A stretch of DNA of 42,504 nucleotides, taken from the NCBI GenBank assembly GCA_020634815.1, contig JACKBA010000048.1:1-42504 (forward strand), given 5' to 3'. The notes beneath the pieces are model-generated. The model saw only the letters and a program-made list of their open reading frames with translations. It was not told the origin of the DNA and did not search any database. The DNA is from Caldilineaceae bacterium. Lineage in GTDB: Bacteria > Chloroflexota > Anaerolineae > Caldilineales > Caldilineaceae. Positions 1 to 8,125 of this stretch are shown piece by piece (position 1 is the stretch's first letter; each line of letters starts with the position of its first letter). The position numbers and the translations under genes were made by a program.

Positions 1-112
1 CGGCGGCGGGAGACGCGGCGGCGTCCATCATCTGGCGCCACGAGTCGATCCACAGGTTCTGGGCTTCCAGCCACGGATTACCCGGCGCGCCGCTTGCGTG
101 GTTTGCATTCAT
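1..112 (-). CDS. phasin/PhaE-like protein, N-terminal fragment
   Basis: Only the first 37 or so codons are in the window; the gene runs off the left edge. The start ATG (110-112) is preceded by GTGGAG about 6 nt upstream. The visible residues begin MNANHASGAPGNPWLEAQN and continue with Trp-rich sequence (LWIDSWRQMMDAAAS). This resembles the N-termini of PHA-synthase partner subunits (PhaE/PhaR) and phasins, where a short NPW-type opening leads into amphipathic helices. It lies 67 bp downstream of the phasin-like gene at 180-689 on the same strand, so the two probably form an operon, and a PHA synthase may follow outside the window. The call rests on composition and context, not on a diagnostic motif. 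Confidence 0.5.
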   Translation of the reverse strand, partial: MNANHASGAPGNPWLEAQNLWIDSWRQMMDAAASPAA

Positions 113-179
113 GAGAATCTCCACACGGGAAAAAGAAGAGGCAGACGGCACACGCGCCACCTGCCCCTGCGGGAGAGAA

Positions 180-689
180 TTATCTGGCCTGGCCGAACAT
201 CTTGCCCCAGTTCTTCAGCCATTCCTGCTGGGTCTGGAGCATGTTCTGCGTCATTTCCTGCCACTGCTTCATCATCGTCTCGGCCGCGGCATTCATGCTC
301 GCCGTATCCATGGTCGGCTCCATCTTGCCGACCATCTGGAACCAGTTGTCCCACATCTGCTGTTGGGCCGTCGTCCAGTTCTTGGTGATCGCACCCATCT
401 GCTCGGCCCAGGCGGCCATGGGTTCCGGCATACCGGCCGACTGCAAGTTCTCCATCCACGTGGCCATTACGTCGGCCTGCGTCTCCAGCGACTTGTCGAC
501 CATCTGCTGCCAGTTGGTGAGCGTCTGGCGCCACATGGTCTCGACCTGGCCACCCGTCATCTGCTCGGCAGCGCCGCTGAATGACGACCACATCTGCTTC
601 TGCGCATCGACCATCTGCTTCTGGACATCAGTCCAGCCCTTTGTCATATTCTGAGTCATTTCTTCCATCTGCTTTGTCCAGTCCATCAT
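180..689 (-). CDS. phasin-like Trp/Met-rich amphipathic helical protein
   Basis: A 169-residue protein with no signal peptide or membrane segment, predicted all-helical. Its composition is extreme: 13 Trp and 25 Met, with many Gln, Thr and Asn and no Cys. Trp residues lie at 4, 19, 34, 53, 60, 78, 94, 105, 113, 116, 143, 157 and 161, and the first three are exactly 15 apart. Motifs such as KQMxxAQKQMW recur. This matches phasins and PhaE/PhaR-type PHA-synthase partners, which coat polyhydroxyalkanoate granules through amphipathic helices. The ATG at 687-689 has AAAGGA 9 nt upstream; a second ATG follows directly. The downstream partner gene (1-112) looks related. Granule association is inferred, and another lipid- or polymer-binding helical protein is possible. 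Confidence 0.6.
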   Translation of the reverse strand: MMDWTKQMEEMTQNMTKGWTDVQKQMVDAQKQMWSSFSGAAEQMTGGQVETMWRQTLTNWQQMVDKSLETQADVMATWMENLQSAGMPEPMAAWAEQMGAITKNWTTAQQQMWDNWFQMVGKMEPTMDTASMNAAAETMMKQWQEMTQNMLQTQQEWLKNWGKMFGQAR

Positions 690-778
690 GGAGCACCATC
701 CTTTTGGTAACTAAATCGCCGTGCGTTTGGACTGCATCGAGTGTAACCGGGCAGAGTTACAACTGGATAACAAATCGG

Positions 779-1300
779 TCAACTCACGACGCGTGCCTGC
801 GTGCGGTAGAGTTCGGCCATGCGCTGGTAGTGCGCCGGCCCTTCGCCCAGGCGGTCGGTCTGCGCCGCGCTGAGCGATCCGCGCACCGCACCCGGCACGC
901 CGGTGACGAGCACCGCTTCCGGCAGGCGGCTGTTCTCGCGCACAACGGTGCCCGCCGCCACCAGCGTCTGCTTGCCGACGCTGGCCCCGCTCAGCACGAC
1001 CGCGCCCATGCCGATGAGCGCGCCGTCGCCGATGGTGCAGCCCTCCAGCACCGCGCCGTGGCCGAGCAGCACGTCGTCGCCGATGATGGTATCCTCGTGC
1101 TCGTTGACGTGGATGACGACGTTGTCCTGCACGCTCGTGCGCTCGCCGATGACGATGGCGCCCGTGTCCCCGCGCAGCACCGCGCCAAACCAGATGTTGG
1201 CGCCGGCCTTGACGGTGACGTTGCCGATCACGACGGCCGTCGGCGCGATGTACGCGTCTTCGGCGATAGTGGGGCGCACCCCGTTGAGTTCGATGATCAT
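779..1300 (-). CDS. gamma-class carbonic anhydrase-like hexapeptide protein
   Basis: A 173-residue left-handed beta-helix protein of the gamma-carbonic anhydrase/YrdA/PaaY family, which forms trimers with metal ions bound between subunits. Hexapeptide repeats fill residues 10-140, followed by a C-terminal helix. Conserved family residues are present: Arg43 and Asp45 in LRGD, Gln58 in SVQDN, His64 in VVIHV and His81 in LLGHG. The third metal ligand, normally His in the LHGC motif, is Glu86 here (LEGC), so activity as a carbonic anhydrase is uncertain. The start ATG (1298-1300) is chosen because ACGGGAGT lies 6-8 nt upstream and the preceding in-frame sequence is not family-like. It is divergent from the kynureninase gene. 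Confidence 0.85.
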   Translation of the reverse strand: MIIELNGVRPTIAEDAYIAPTAVVIGNVTVKAGANIWFGAVLRGDTGAIVIGERTSVQDNVVIHVNEHEDTIIGDDVLLGHGAVLEGCTIGDGALIGMGAVVLSGASVGKQTLVAAGTVVRENSRLPEAVLVTGVPGAVRGSLSAAQTDRLGEGPAHYQRMAELYRTQARVVS

Positions 1301-1527
1301 GGTTGACTCCCGTTGATTTGCTGCGCTTGCGCGCCGCCGTCCCATCGTGGCTGTGCGGTCTTTGTGCCATCCGCCGGCGCAAAATACAATGCACCGTATC
1401 GGCGGCGCGCCCTCCAGTCTATCACAGCCCGGCAGCCGCCGAACACATGCGATTGAGGATCGCACAGCCGCCCGTTCGGGCACGGAGAGGCGGCCCGCAC
1501 AATCCATTCACCTTGCAGGGGTTACCG

Positions 1528-2796
1528 ATGATGTCACCGTACAGCAGTGCCTACGCCCGTTCGCTCGACAGCCAGGATGCGCTGGCCCATTTCCGCAGCC
1601 GCTTTGCCTTCGACGAGCCCGACCTCGTCTATCTCGACGGCAATTCGCTGGGGCGCCTGCCGCTGGCCAGCCAGGCGCTGGCCGGCGAGATCGTAGCGGG
1701 CCAGTGGGGACGGCGGCTCATCCGCAGTTGGAACGAAGGCTGGTTCGACCTCCCCGCGCGCATCGGCGACAAGCTGGCGTACCTCCTGGGTGCGGAAGAC
1801 GGTGAGGTCATCGTGGCCGATTCGACTTCCGTGAATCTCTTCAAGCTGGCCGTGGCTGCCCTGCGCCACCAGCCCGGCCGTACGCGCATCCTCACCGACG
1901 ACCTCAACTTCCCGTCGGACGTCTACATTTTGCAGGGCGCGGTCGCAACGCTGGGCAGCGGCCACGTGCTCGAGATCGTCCCGTCGCCCGACGGCATCCA
2001 CGGCCCGGTCGACGCGCTGCTGGCACGCCTCGACGAGCGCGTGGCGCTGGTGGTGTTGTCGCACACGGTCTTCAAGAGCGGCTACGTCTACGACATGGCA
2101 GCCGTCACCGCGGCGGCGCACGCCGTGGGCGCGCTGGTGCTGTGGGATCTGAGCCACTCGGCCGGCAGTGTGCCCGTAGACCTGGATGGCGCCGGCGCGG
2201 ACCTGGCCATCGGCTGCACCTACAAGTATCTCAACGGCGGGCCGGGCGCGCCGGCCTTTCTCTTCGTGCGCCGTGCGTTGCAGGAGGCGCTGGCCAACCC
2301 GCTCAGCGGCTGGATGGGTCAGCACGCGCCCTTCGACTTTGCGCTGGCGTACGCCCCTGAGCCGGGTATCCGCCATTTCCTGACCGGCACGCCGCCCGTG
2401 CTGTCGCTGGCGCTCATCGAGCCGGGCGTCGACCTGCTGCTGGAGGCCGGCATGGATGCGTTGCGCGCCAAGTCGGTCCAACAGACCGAGTACATGATCG
2501 CGCTGTGGGAAGAGATCTTGCAGCCGCGCGGCTACACGCTCAAGTCACCGCTCGACGCCACGCGCCGCGGGTCGCACGTGTCGCTGGGCCACGCCGAGGG
2601 CTGGCGCATCAATCAGGCGCTGATCCGCGAATTAAACGTATTGCCCGATTTTCGCGCGCCTGATAACATTCGCCTTGGCATTGCGCCGCTCTACACGACA
2701 TTCGAGGAATTGCACGAAGCCGTCGAGCGCCTGCGCCGTGTTGTCGACGACCGGATCTTCGCCCGCTACTCGAGCCACCGTCCCGTCGTCACGTAG
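1528..2796 (+). CDS. kynU: kynureninase
   Basis: A 422-residue PLP-dependent fold-type I enzyme. Kynureninase (EC 3.7.1.3) cleaves kynurenine or 3-hydroxykynurenine to anthranilate or 3-hydroxyanthranilate plus alanine, in the cytoplasm. The sequence shows the family N-terminal motif YLDGNSLGRLP, SWNEGWFDLP, the phosphate-binding ADSTSVNLFK segment, the WDLSHSAG motif with the PLP-pyridine Asp, and CTYKYLNGGPGAPAF, where Lys233 is the expected Schiff-base lysine. Length is typical. The ATG at 1528 has AGGGG 6-7 nt upstream; a second ATG is adjacent. No other tryptophan-degradation gene is seen here, so the pathway partners must be elsewhere. It is separated from the next gene by a short degenerate repeat. 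Confidence 0.93.
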   Translation: MMSPYSSAYARSLDSQDALAHFRSRFAFDEPDLVYLDGNSLGRLPLASQALAGEIVAGQWGRRLIRSWNEGWFDLPARIGDKLAYLLGAEDGEVIVADSTSVNLFKLAVAALRHQPGRTRILTDDLNFPSDVYILQGAVATLGSGHVLEIVPSPDGIHGPVDALLARLDERVALVVLSHTVFKSGYVYDMAAVTAAAHAVGALVLWDLSHSAGSVPVDLDGAGADLAIGCTYKYLNGGPGAPAFLFVRRALQEALANPLSGWMGQHAPFDFALAYAPEPGIRHFLTGTPPVLSLALIEPGVDLLLEAGMDALRAKSVQQTEYMIALWEEILQPRGYTLKSPLDATRRGSHVSLGHAEGWRINQALIRELNVLPDFRAPDNIRLGIAPLYTTFEELHEAVERLRRVVDDRIFARYSSHRPVVT

Positions 2797-2845
2797 CGTG
2801 GCCGGAAATCGGCATAATCTGCATCGCACACAGTCTGCACAAATC

Positions 2846-2880
2846 GATCCGCGTGCATCCGCCCAATCCGCGTCATCCGC
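2846..2880. repeat. degenerate ATCCGCGT(C) tandem repeat
   Basis: About four imperfect copies of ATCCGC with GTC/GTG/CCA tails lie head to tail in the gap between kynU and the RAM-domain gene. No inverted arm is visible. It is one of several short tandem arrays in the window and is probably not coding, since the downstream gene has its own Shine-Dalgarno sequence after it. Confidence 0.5.
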
Positions 2881-2924
2881 GTTTCATCACCGGCGGCACG
2901 CCCACAGTCCCTGGGAGGGAGAGC

Positions 2925-3209
2925 ATGGTTTCCGCAGTAGTTCTACTCAAATGCAAGCGCAACACGATCAACTCGGTGGCCGAAACCCTGGCCGGTGTCG
3001 AGGGTATCTCCGAGGTTTTCTCGGTCGCCGGCCAATATGATCTCGTCGCCATCCTGCGCGTGCGCGACAACAACACGCTGGCCGACCTGGTGACCAGCGA
3101 GATGCTGCAAGTCGACGGCATCGTCGATTCCGAGACACTCATTGCGTTCAAGGTCTTCTCGCGTCACGACCTGGAGAGCATGTTCGAGATCGGCTTCGAG
3201 ACGGACTGA
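2925..3209 (+). CDS. stand-alone RAM domain (Lrp/AsnC ligand-binding) protein
   Basis: A 94-residue protein consisting of the RAM/Lrp-AsnC C-terminal ligand-binding domain without the usual N-terminal helix-turn-helix. It has the beta-alpha-beta-beta-alpha-beta pattern: VSAVVLLKC, a helix around NSVAETLAGV, EVFSVAGQYDLVAILRV, then TSEMLQVDGI and TLIAFKVFS. The GQYDLVA segment is typical of the family, in which such domains oligomerise and bind amino acids at the interface. The ATG at 2925 has GGGAGGGAGAGC directly upstream; a longer frame starting at 2853 would read through a repeat and is rejected. It may act as a small-molecule-binding partner of full-length Lrp-type regulators. The ligand is unknown. 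Confidence 0.85.
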   Translation: MVSAVVLLKCKRNTINSVAETLAGVEGISEVFSVAGQYDLVAILRVRDNNTLADLVTSEMLQVDGIVDSETLIAFKVFSRHDLESMFEIGFETD

Positions 3210-3233
3210 ACGCCTCGACGCTGCGATGAAGCG

Positions 3234-6200
3234 CTAGGCGCGCCGGAAGGCGTCGGGTGAAACGCCCACCTCGCGGCGAAAGATACGGCTGAAGTAGCGG
3301 CTGTCGGTGAAGCCCACTTCCTGCGCGATGAAGGTGACGCTCTTGTCGGTTTGCGTCAGCAGGCTCTTGGCCTGGTTCACCCGGTAGCGGTTGAGATAGG
3401 CAATCGGGGTGACGCCCAGCTCCTGGCGGAAGCAATAGGTGAGATAGTCCTCGTCCAGCCCGACGTGCCGCGCGATGTCGGCGCGCGTCAACGGCTCGGC
3501 GTAATGCTCGTGCAGGTACGCCATGGCCAGCCGCACCAGGCGCTGCGCATCGCTGCTGAGCTTGCGCTGGCGCTCCAGGGCGGCGTCCAGGTGCGCCAGC
3601 GTCTCCTCCAGGCTGTACAGCCCCTTGCCCAGCACCGACACCACCCCGCGGTTGAGCCGCTCCATCTCCGCCGCCGTCAGCGTTCGGCCGGTCACCACCA
3701 CCACCGGAATGTCGCGCGTCGCCGGTTCGCCGTGCATCGCGGCAAGCACGCCAAAGCCGTCCATCTCCGGCATCATCAGATCGAGCAGCACCAGGTCCAC
3801 CGGCACGCGCTGGAGGATCGCCAATGCTTCGCGTCCGTTGCGCGCCCGAATGACGCGGTTCGACCGCGAATGCGCCTCGACGATGCGGGCGTGCATCTCC
3901 AACGTCTCCGCATCGTCGTCGACGACCAGGATGACACGGCCCGGCCTCTCGCTGTCGGCGGCCAGCCAGCGCTGATCGAGCGCGCGCGTCAGGTCGGCGA
4001 CTTCGATCGGCTTGGTCAGGTAGTCGAGTTCCAGCACGGCGCTGCCCTGGGGCGCCGCCGTGTAGAAGAGCACCGGCAGATCCTGGGTCGCCGGATTCTC
4101 TTTGATCTTCGTCAGCGCGCGCCAGCCCGCATCCTCTGCATCACCGATATTGAGGATGACTGCGCTGAAGCGGCCGGCGGCCAGTTGCGACAGCCAATCT
4201 TCCGGCACGTCCGGACGCGCGGCCTGCACCTCAAAGCCGCGGCGGTTCAGGTGCGCGGCCAGCCGTTCCGGCGCGCGGCGCTCGACGCCCAACACCAACA
4301 CCACCCGTTCGGGCGCAGGCGGATTCACGGGCGGCGGGGCAGCCTTCACCGGCGCCGCAACGGTGGGCAGCGTGAAGTGCACCGTCGTGCCCTCGCCCTC
4401 GATGCCGCTTGAATACAGCCCGATCGTGCCGCCGTGCAACTCGACCAGGCGGCGGACAATCGCCAGTCCCAGGCCGAGCCCGCCGTATCCCCGGGTGATG
4501 CTGCGCTCCGTACGGCGGAACTCATCGAAGATCGCCCGTTGCTCGTCAGGCGGAATGCCGATGCCGGTATCTTCCACGGCGACCGTCACCGTGCCGGCTG
4601 AGCTTTCCACGCGCAGGGTCACCGCACCGCGTGCCGTGAACTTCACGGCGTTGCTGACCAGGTTCAGCCCGATCTGGCGCAGCCGCGTCCGGTCGCCGCG
4701 TACCCAGGCGCCGGCCGCAGGAAATTCGGCCCGCCACTCCAGCCCCTTTTCGGCGGCAAGCCGGCGCCCCGTCTCCTCGACCATACGCAGCACCTGGCTG
4801 AGATCCACGGTCTCCTCGACGAGGCGCAACTCGCCGGCATCGCTGCTCGCCAGGTCGAGGACGTCGCCGATCAGCCCGGTCAGGTGCTGTGCGCTGCCGT
4901 AGATCCGCGCGATGTCGCGCTGCATCTGGTCGGGCAGGGGCGTGTCGCGCTCGTCGCTCTCCTGGAGCAGGATCCCGCTCGTCCCCACGATCAGGTTCAG
5001 CGGCGTACGCAGCTCATGGCTGACCGTAGAGAGAAAGCGGCTCTTCATCTGGTTGGCCTCTTCGGCCAGACGCCGCCCTTCGGTCGCCTCGCGGTAGAGT
5101 TGCGCCGAGTTGAGCGCCGCGGCCATCTGCTGCACGATCGCGCCGTAGAGCATCAAGTGCGCGCTGTCAAAGGCCACGTAGCCGTGCTGGCCGCGCGGGC
5201 CGACCAGCGGCAGCAGCGCCAGGCTGAACGGTTCGTCGGGCGAGAAGAGGGCCGGTGGCGGGAAGTCCTTGGTCGCAAAACGCCGGCTCGTCGACGCGGG
5301 TGCGGTGAGCGAGCGCAGCGTACTCTGCGCGGGCACGGGCAGCGCACTGTCGCCGGGCGGGTCGAATTCGGCGATCCACGCATCGTGAATCGCCATGGCG
5401 GGCAGGTGCTCGGCCAGCATCCGGAAAACCTGCTCCTCATTGCGTGCGGTCAAGAGATTGGCCGTCAGCAGGCCGATGCGATCCATGGTCCAACGCTCGC
5501 CGACGACGAAGTGGCGGTGTTGGCGCCGCATGGCCTCGCCGATCCGCACGCGGGCGCCATCGAGCAGCGCAGCCGCCCGCCGCTCCTGCGTCGCCGTCGG
5601 CGCGTCCGGCAGCCACGACGCCGGCGCATCCGCCAGGGTCGCAATCGCCGCCTGCCAGATCTGCGCGTCGTCGCCGGCTCCTTCCGTCCGCTCCAGCAGC
5701 GTGTCGAGCGCCGCATCCCAGGGCGTCTCGTCGTCATGCGTCAGGGCTGATGCCAGAGCCGCCTGTAGCAGCCGGCAGAATTCGAGCACATCCTGTGCGT
5801 TGAGCGCATGTGCCTCGGTCAGAACGGCCGTGCTCATCGCCCGGGCAATAGATTCCGCGCCGGTCTCGCGGTCGCCCGGTGCGGCATGAACGGGCTGTGT
5901 AGCGTTCGCCGGCAGCAATCGGCCCCCGCCGGCGCAGCCGCACGACGCGCGGGGAATGAGCCGCGTGCCGACCTTCACCGCTTGCGGCAGCTCCGCCTCG
6001 CCGTCGATCTGGCGCAACAAGAAGTCGACCGCCTGTGCGCCCATCTGGAAGAGCGGCAGATGCACGCTGCTCAGCGGCGGCGATTGCACCGCGCTCTCCG
6101 GCCGGTCGTCGAAGCCAATGAGCGCGACATCGCCAGGAATGGCGCGACCGGCCGCGCGCAACGCCTGCATCGCGCCCAGGGCCGACTCGTCGTTGCTGGC

Positions 6201-6884
6201 AATCACAGCCGTGAAGGGCGCCTGCGCGGCCATGATCTGCTGCATGGCTGCCTGTCCGCCGGCAAAGGTGTGATGGCCATAGGCGATGTGCCGCCTCTCT
6301 ATCGGCAGGTCGAACGCGCGTAACGCGGCCGTGAAGGCGTCCAGTCGCGCGCCGGTGTCGCCGGCCATGTCATTCGGACTGCCCGCCACAAAGGCGATCG
6401 CACGATGGCCGTGCTCGACCAGGTGGCGCACCGCGGCGTGGATGCCGCCGGCATTGTCGGCCACGATGGCCGGGCCGTTCTCGCCGGAGCCGACAAAGAC
6501 CACGGGATGGCCTGCGGCGCGCACCTCCTCCATGTAGCGCGAGCGTTCGGCTGAATGGAGCGGATTGACGACGATCAGCCCGTCGGTGTTCCACGGGCCG
6601 ATGGGCACGAAGTCGGCCTCTGGCGACGGCGCGGGCCAAGCCGGCCGCATGGGATCGCTGGCCGCGGCCGACGTCCCCATGCCGCAGCCCAGCATCAAGT
6701 TGCAGCCGTGGTGCGCTGCGGCCTGGCGAATGCCGCGGTAGAGGGGGTCGAGATAGCTGAGCGGCGTTGCCGTCCAGTAGAATTGCCAGCCCGCCAGAAC
6801 GCCGATCGTCGGGCGGCTGCCGCGGGCATGGCGTGCCATGTGCTGTGCCGTATCAGGCTCCCCAATGTTGCGTGCGGATTTCAT
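3234..6884 (-). CDS. hybrid sensor: LacI-type binding domain, histidine kinase, two receivers, AraC HTH
   Basis: A 1216-residue single-chain signalling protein with no signal peptide or membrane segment, so sensing is predicted to be cytoplasmic. Domains in order: LacI/periplasmic-binding-protein-like sugar sensor (about 24-315, ending in the CGC motif); helical linker; GAF-like region (about 465-595); HisKA with His624 in STVSHELRTPLN (about 612-685); HATPase with LNLVSNAVKF, EDTGIGIPP and GGLGLGLAIV (about 730-842); receiver 1 (about 860-970), degenerate with Asn912 where the phosphoacceptor Asp should be and no acidic pair; receiver 2 (about 982-1100), intact with VVDDD, Asp1035 and Lys1087; AraC HTH (about 1112-1216). 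It probably senses a sugar and controls transport or catabolism genes elsewhere. The target is unknown. Confidence 0.9.
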   Translation of the reverse strand: MKSARNIGEPDTAQHMARHARGSRPTIGVLAGWQFYWTATPLSYLDPLYRGIRQAAAHHGCNLMLGCGMGTSAAASDPMRPAWPAPSPEADFVPIGPWNTDGLIVVNPLHSAERSRYMEEVRAAGHPVVFVGSGENGPAIVADNAGGIHAAVRHLVEHGHRAIAFVAGSPNDMAGDTGARLDAFTAALRAFDLPIERRHIAYGHHTFAGGQAAMQQIMAAQAPFTAVIASNDESALGAMQALRAAGRAIPGDVALIGFDDRPESAVQSPPLSSVHLPLFQMGAQAVDFLLRQIDGEAELPQAVKVGTRLIPRASCGCAGGGRLLPANATQPVHAAPGDRETGAESIARAMSTAVLTEAHALNAQDVLEFCRLLQAALASALTHDDETPWDAALDTLLERTEGAGDDAQIWQAAIATLADAPASWLPDAPTATQERRAAALLDGARVRIGEAMRRQHRHFVVGERWTMDRIGLLTANLLTARNEEQVFRMLAEHLPAMAIHDAWIAEFDPPGDSALPVPAQSTLRSLTAPASTSRRFATKDFPPPALFSPDEPFSLALLPLVGPRGQHGYVAFDSAHLMLYGAIVQQMAAALNSAQLYREATEGRRLAEEANQMKSRFLSTVSHELRTPLNLIVGTSGILLQESDERDTPLPDQMQRDIARIYGSAQHLTGLIGDVLDLASSDAGELRLVEETVDLSQVLRMVEETGRRLAAEKGLEWRAEFPAAGAWVRGDRTRLRQIGLNLVSNAVKFTARGAVTLRVESSAGTVTVAVEDTGIGIPPDEQRAIFDEFRRTERSITRGYGGLGLGLAIVRRLVELHGGTIGLYSSGIEGEGTTVHFTLPTVAAPVKAAPPPVNPPAPERVVLVLGVERRAPERLAAHLNRRGFEVQAARPDVPEDWLSQLAAGRFSAVILNIGDAEDAGWRALTKIKENPATQDLPVLFYTAAPQGSAVLELDYLTKPIEVADLTRALDQRWLAADSERPGRVILVVDDDAETLEMHARIVEAHSRSNRVIRARNGREALAILQRVPVDLVLLDLMMPEMDGFGVLAAMHGEPATRDIPVVVVTGRTLTAAEMERLNRGVVSVLGKGLYSLEETLAHLDAALERQRKLSSDAQRLVRLAMAYLHEHYAEPLTRADIARHVGLDEDYLTYCFRQELGVTPIAYLNRYRVNQAKSLLTQTDKSVTFIAQEVGFTDSRYFSRIFRREVGVSPDAFRRA

Positions 6885-6895
6885 CGTTGGCTACG

Positions 6896-6926
6896 TTCGC
6901 AGTATACCAGAAGTGGAGATCCCACT
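6896..6926 (-). promoter_or_regulatory. possible -10 region and operator-like palindrome upstream of the hybrid sensor
   Basis: On the minus strand a TATACT hexamer (about 6900-6905) lies roughly 15 nt before the hybrid sensor start codon. Just upstream of it is a 5-bp inverted repeat, AGTGG...CCACT (6912-6926). No good -35 element is evident. The palindrome could be an autoregulatory operator, but it is short. Confidence 0.3.
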
Positions 6927-7004
6927 GGCGGATGATACCTTGCAAATGTCTTGCGGTTTTCGTGCGGGCACGAAAGTCAGGCGAGCGCGATTCCAGCCGT
7001 AGTG

Positions 7005-7018
7005 ACGACTTCAGTCGT
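7005..7018. repeat. short inverted repeat ACGACT-TC-AGTCGT
   Basis: A perfect 6-bp inverted repeat with a 2-nt spacer lies in the 296-bp divergent gap between the hybrid sensor and the pantothenate-kinase-like gene. It is embedded in CGTAGTGACGACTTCAGTCG, which looks like a dispersed repetitive motif rather than a promoter element. Whether it recurs cannot be tested from this window. Confidence 0.35.
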
Positions 7019-7046
7019 TGCCGGTAGGCCAGGGCGCGTCCCCGGC

Positions 7047-7088
7047 ATCACAGGGCTTGCACTTCCCGTGGGCGGGCGCACCTGTGAT
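7047..7088. promoter_or_regulatory. inverted repeat ATCACAGG...CCTGTGAT before the pantothenate-kinase-like gene
   Basis: Perfect 8-bp arms (7047-7054 and 7081-7088) are separated by 26 nt, about 95 bp upstream of the ATG at 7181. Two arms at this distance could be paired operator half-sites or a weak hairpin. No convincing -35/-10 pair is attached. The rest of 6885-7180 shows nothing coding. Confidence 0.3.
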
Positions 7089-7180
7089 ACGATGGCACCG
7101 GAAATTTCGTGGCAGCGCGCCGCCGGCGCGTCTCGCCCAAGCAACTCGCATCCGCACATCAAACCAGGACGCCTGCTACC

Positions 7181-8035
7181 ATGACCCACCAGCCAGATCT
7201 TGCCGCCGCCATCGATTTCGGCATCAGCAACACCGACGTCGTCGTCCGGCGCGGGGGCGACCTCATCACGTGGAGCCAGCCCTACGCGCGCGACCCCGAC
7301 CCGGCCAGCGTACGTGAACTGCTGGCGACGCATGCTGTCGATCTCGACGACCTGGCGCGGCTGGCAGTCACGGGCGGCCGCCACCGCGTGCTGCCGGACG
7401 CCATCGGCGATACGCAGGTCGTCAAGATCAACGAGGTGCAGGCAATCGGCCGCGGCGGGCAGGCACTGCTTGGCCTGGAGGGCGCCGCACGCGATACGTC
7501 GCTGATGGTGGCGAGTTGCGGCTCCGGCACGGCGCTGATCAAGGCGCAGGGCGATAGCTATGCCCACGTGTCGGGCAGCGCAGTCGGCGGCGGCACCATG
7601 CTCGGCCTGGCCCGGTTGATCCTGGGCACGATGGACCCGCTCGAAATCGAAGCATTGGCGGCGCAGGGCGACCGCAACGGCGCCGACCTGAGCCTGGCCG
7701 ATGTGATTACCGGCCCCATCGGCTCGCTGCCGGCCGACGCCACCGCCGTCAACTTCGGGCGGCTGGGCCGGCGCAGCTTCCACGGCGAGGTCAGCCGCGA
7801 GGATCTGGCCGCTGCGCTCGTCAACCTAATCGCCCAGACCATCGCACTGATCACCATCAACGCGGCACGAGCGCAGGGCTGCGAGCAGGTCGTGCTCACC
7901 GGCCACATGGTGGACATGTCCACCTTTCGGGAGGTCGTCGGGCTGGTCGGCCAGTACTATGCGGCCGAACTCAAAGTCGTCGACCGTCCCGGCTACGCTA
8001 CAGCCATCGGTGCGCTGCTGCTGGCGGACGGCTAG
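7181..8035 (+). CDS. type II pantothenate kinase-like protein (ASKHA fold)
   Basis: A 284-residue ASKHA-fold protein resembling type II pantothenate kinases (Fumble/CoaW), which phosphorylate pantothenate with ATP in the first step of CoA synthesis. It has the N-terminal phosphate-1 loop AIDFGISNTDVV (residues 10-21), the SCGSGTA phosphate-2 element (about 112-118) with SGSAVGGGTMLGL following, and a C-terminal adenosine-binding VVLTGHMVD segment. It is close to the family length. The ATG at 7181 is preferred over an upstream in-frame ATG at 7109 because homology begins just after it; its Shine-Dalgarno (AGGA, about 12 nt upstream) is weak. Substrate specificity within this family varies, so a related small-molecule kinase is possible. 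Confidence 0.72.
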   Translation: MTHQPDLAAAIDFGISNTDVVVRRGGDLITWSQPYARDPDPASVRELLATHAVDLDDLARLAVTGGRHRVLPDAIGDTQVVKINEVQAIGRGGQALLGLEGAARDTSLMVASCGSGTALIKAQGDSYAHVSGSAVGGGTMLGLARLILGTMDPLEIEALAAQGDRNGADLSLADVITGPIGSLPADATAVNFGRLGRRSFHGEVSREDLAAALVNLIAQTIALITINAARAQGCEQVVLTGHMVDMSTFREVVGLVGQYYAAELKVVDRPGYATAIGALLLADG

Positions 8036-8125
8036 CCGATCGGCACAGATCGACCGACGGCATGTAGTATCGTTTTCGTCCCGGCGACAACACTGCCTGT
8101 CGCCCCAGCGAAGGAGCTTTATCCC

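Noticed and set aside
1303..1527. Extension of kynureninase upstream by about 75 residues
   Set aside because: The extra sequence is not family-like, overlaps the divergent gene's promoter region, and the ATG at 1528 has its own Shine-Dalgarno sequence.
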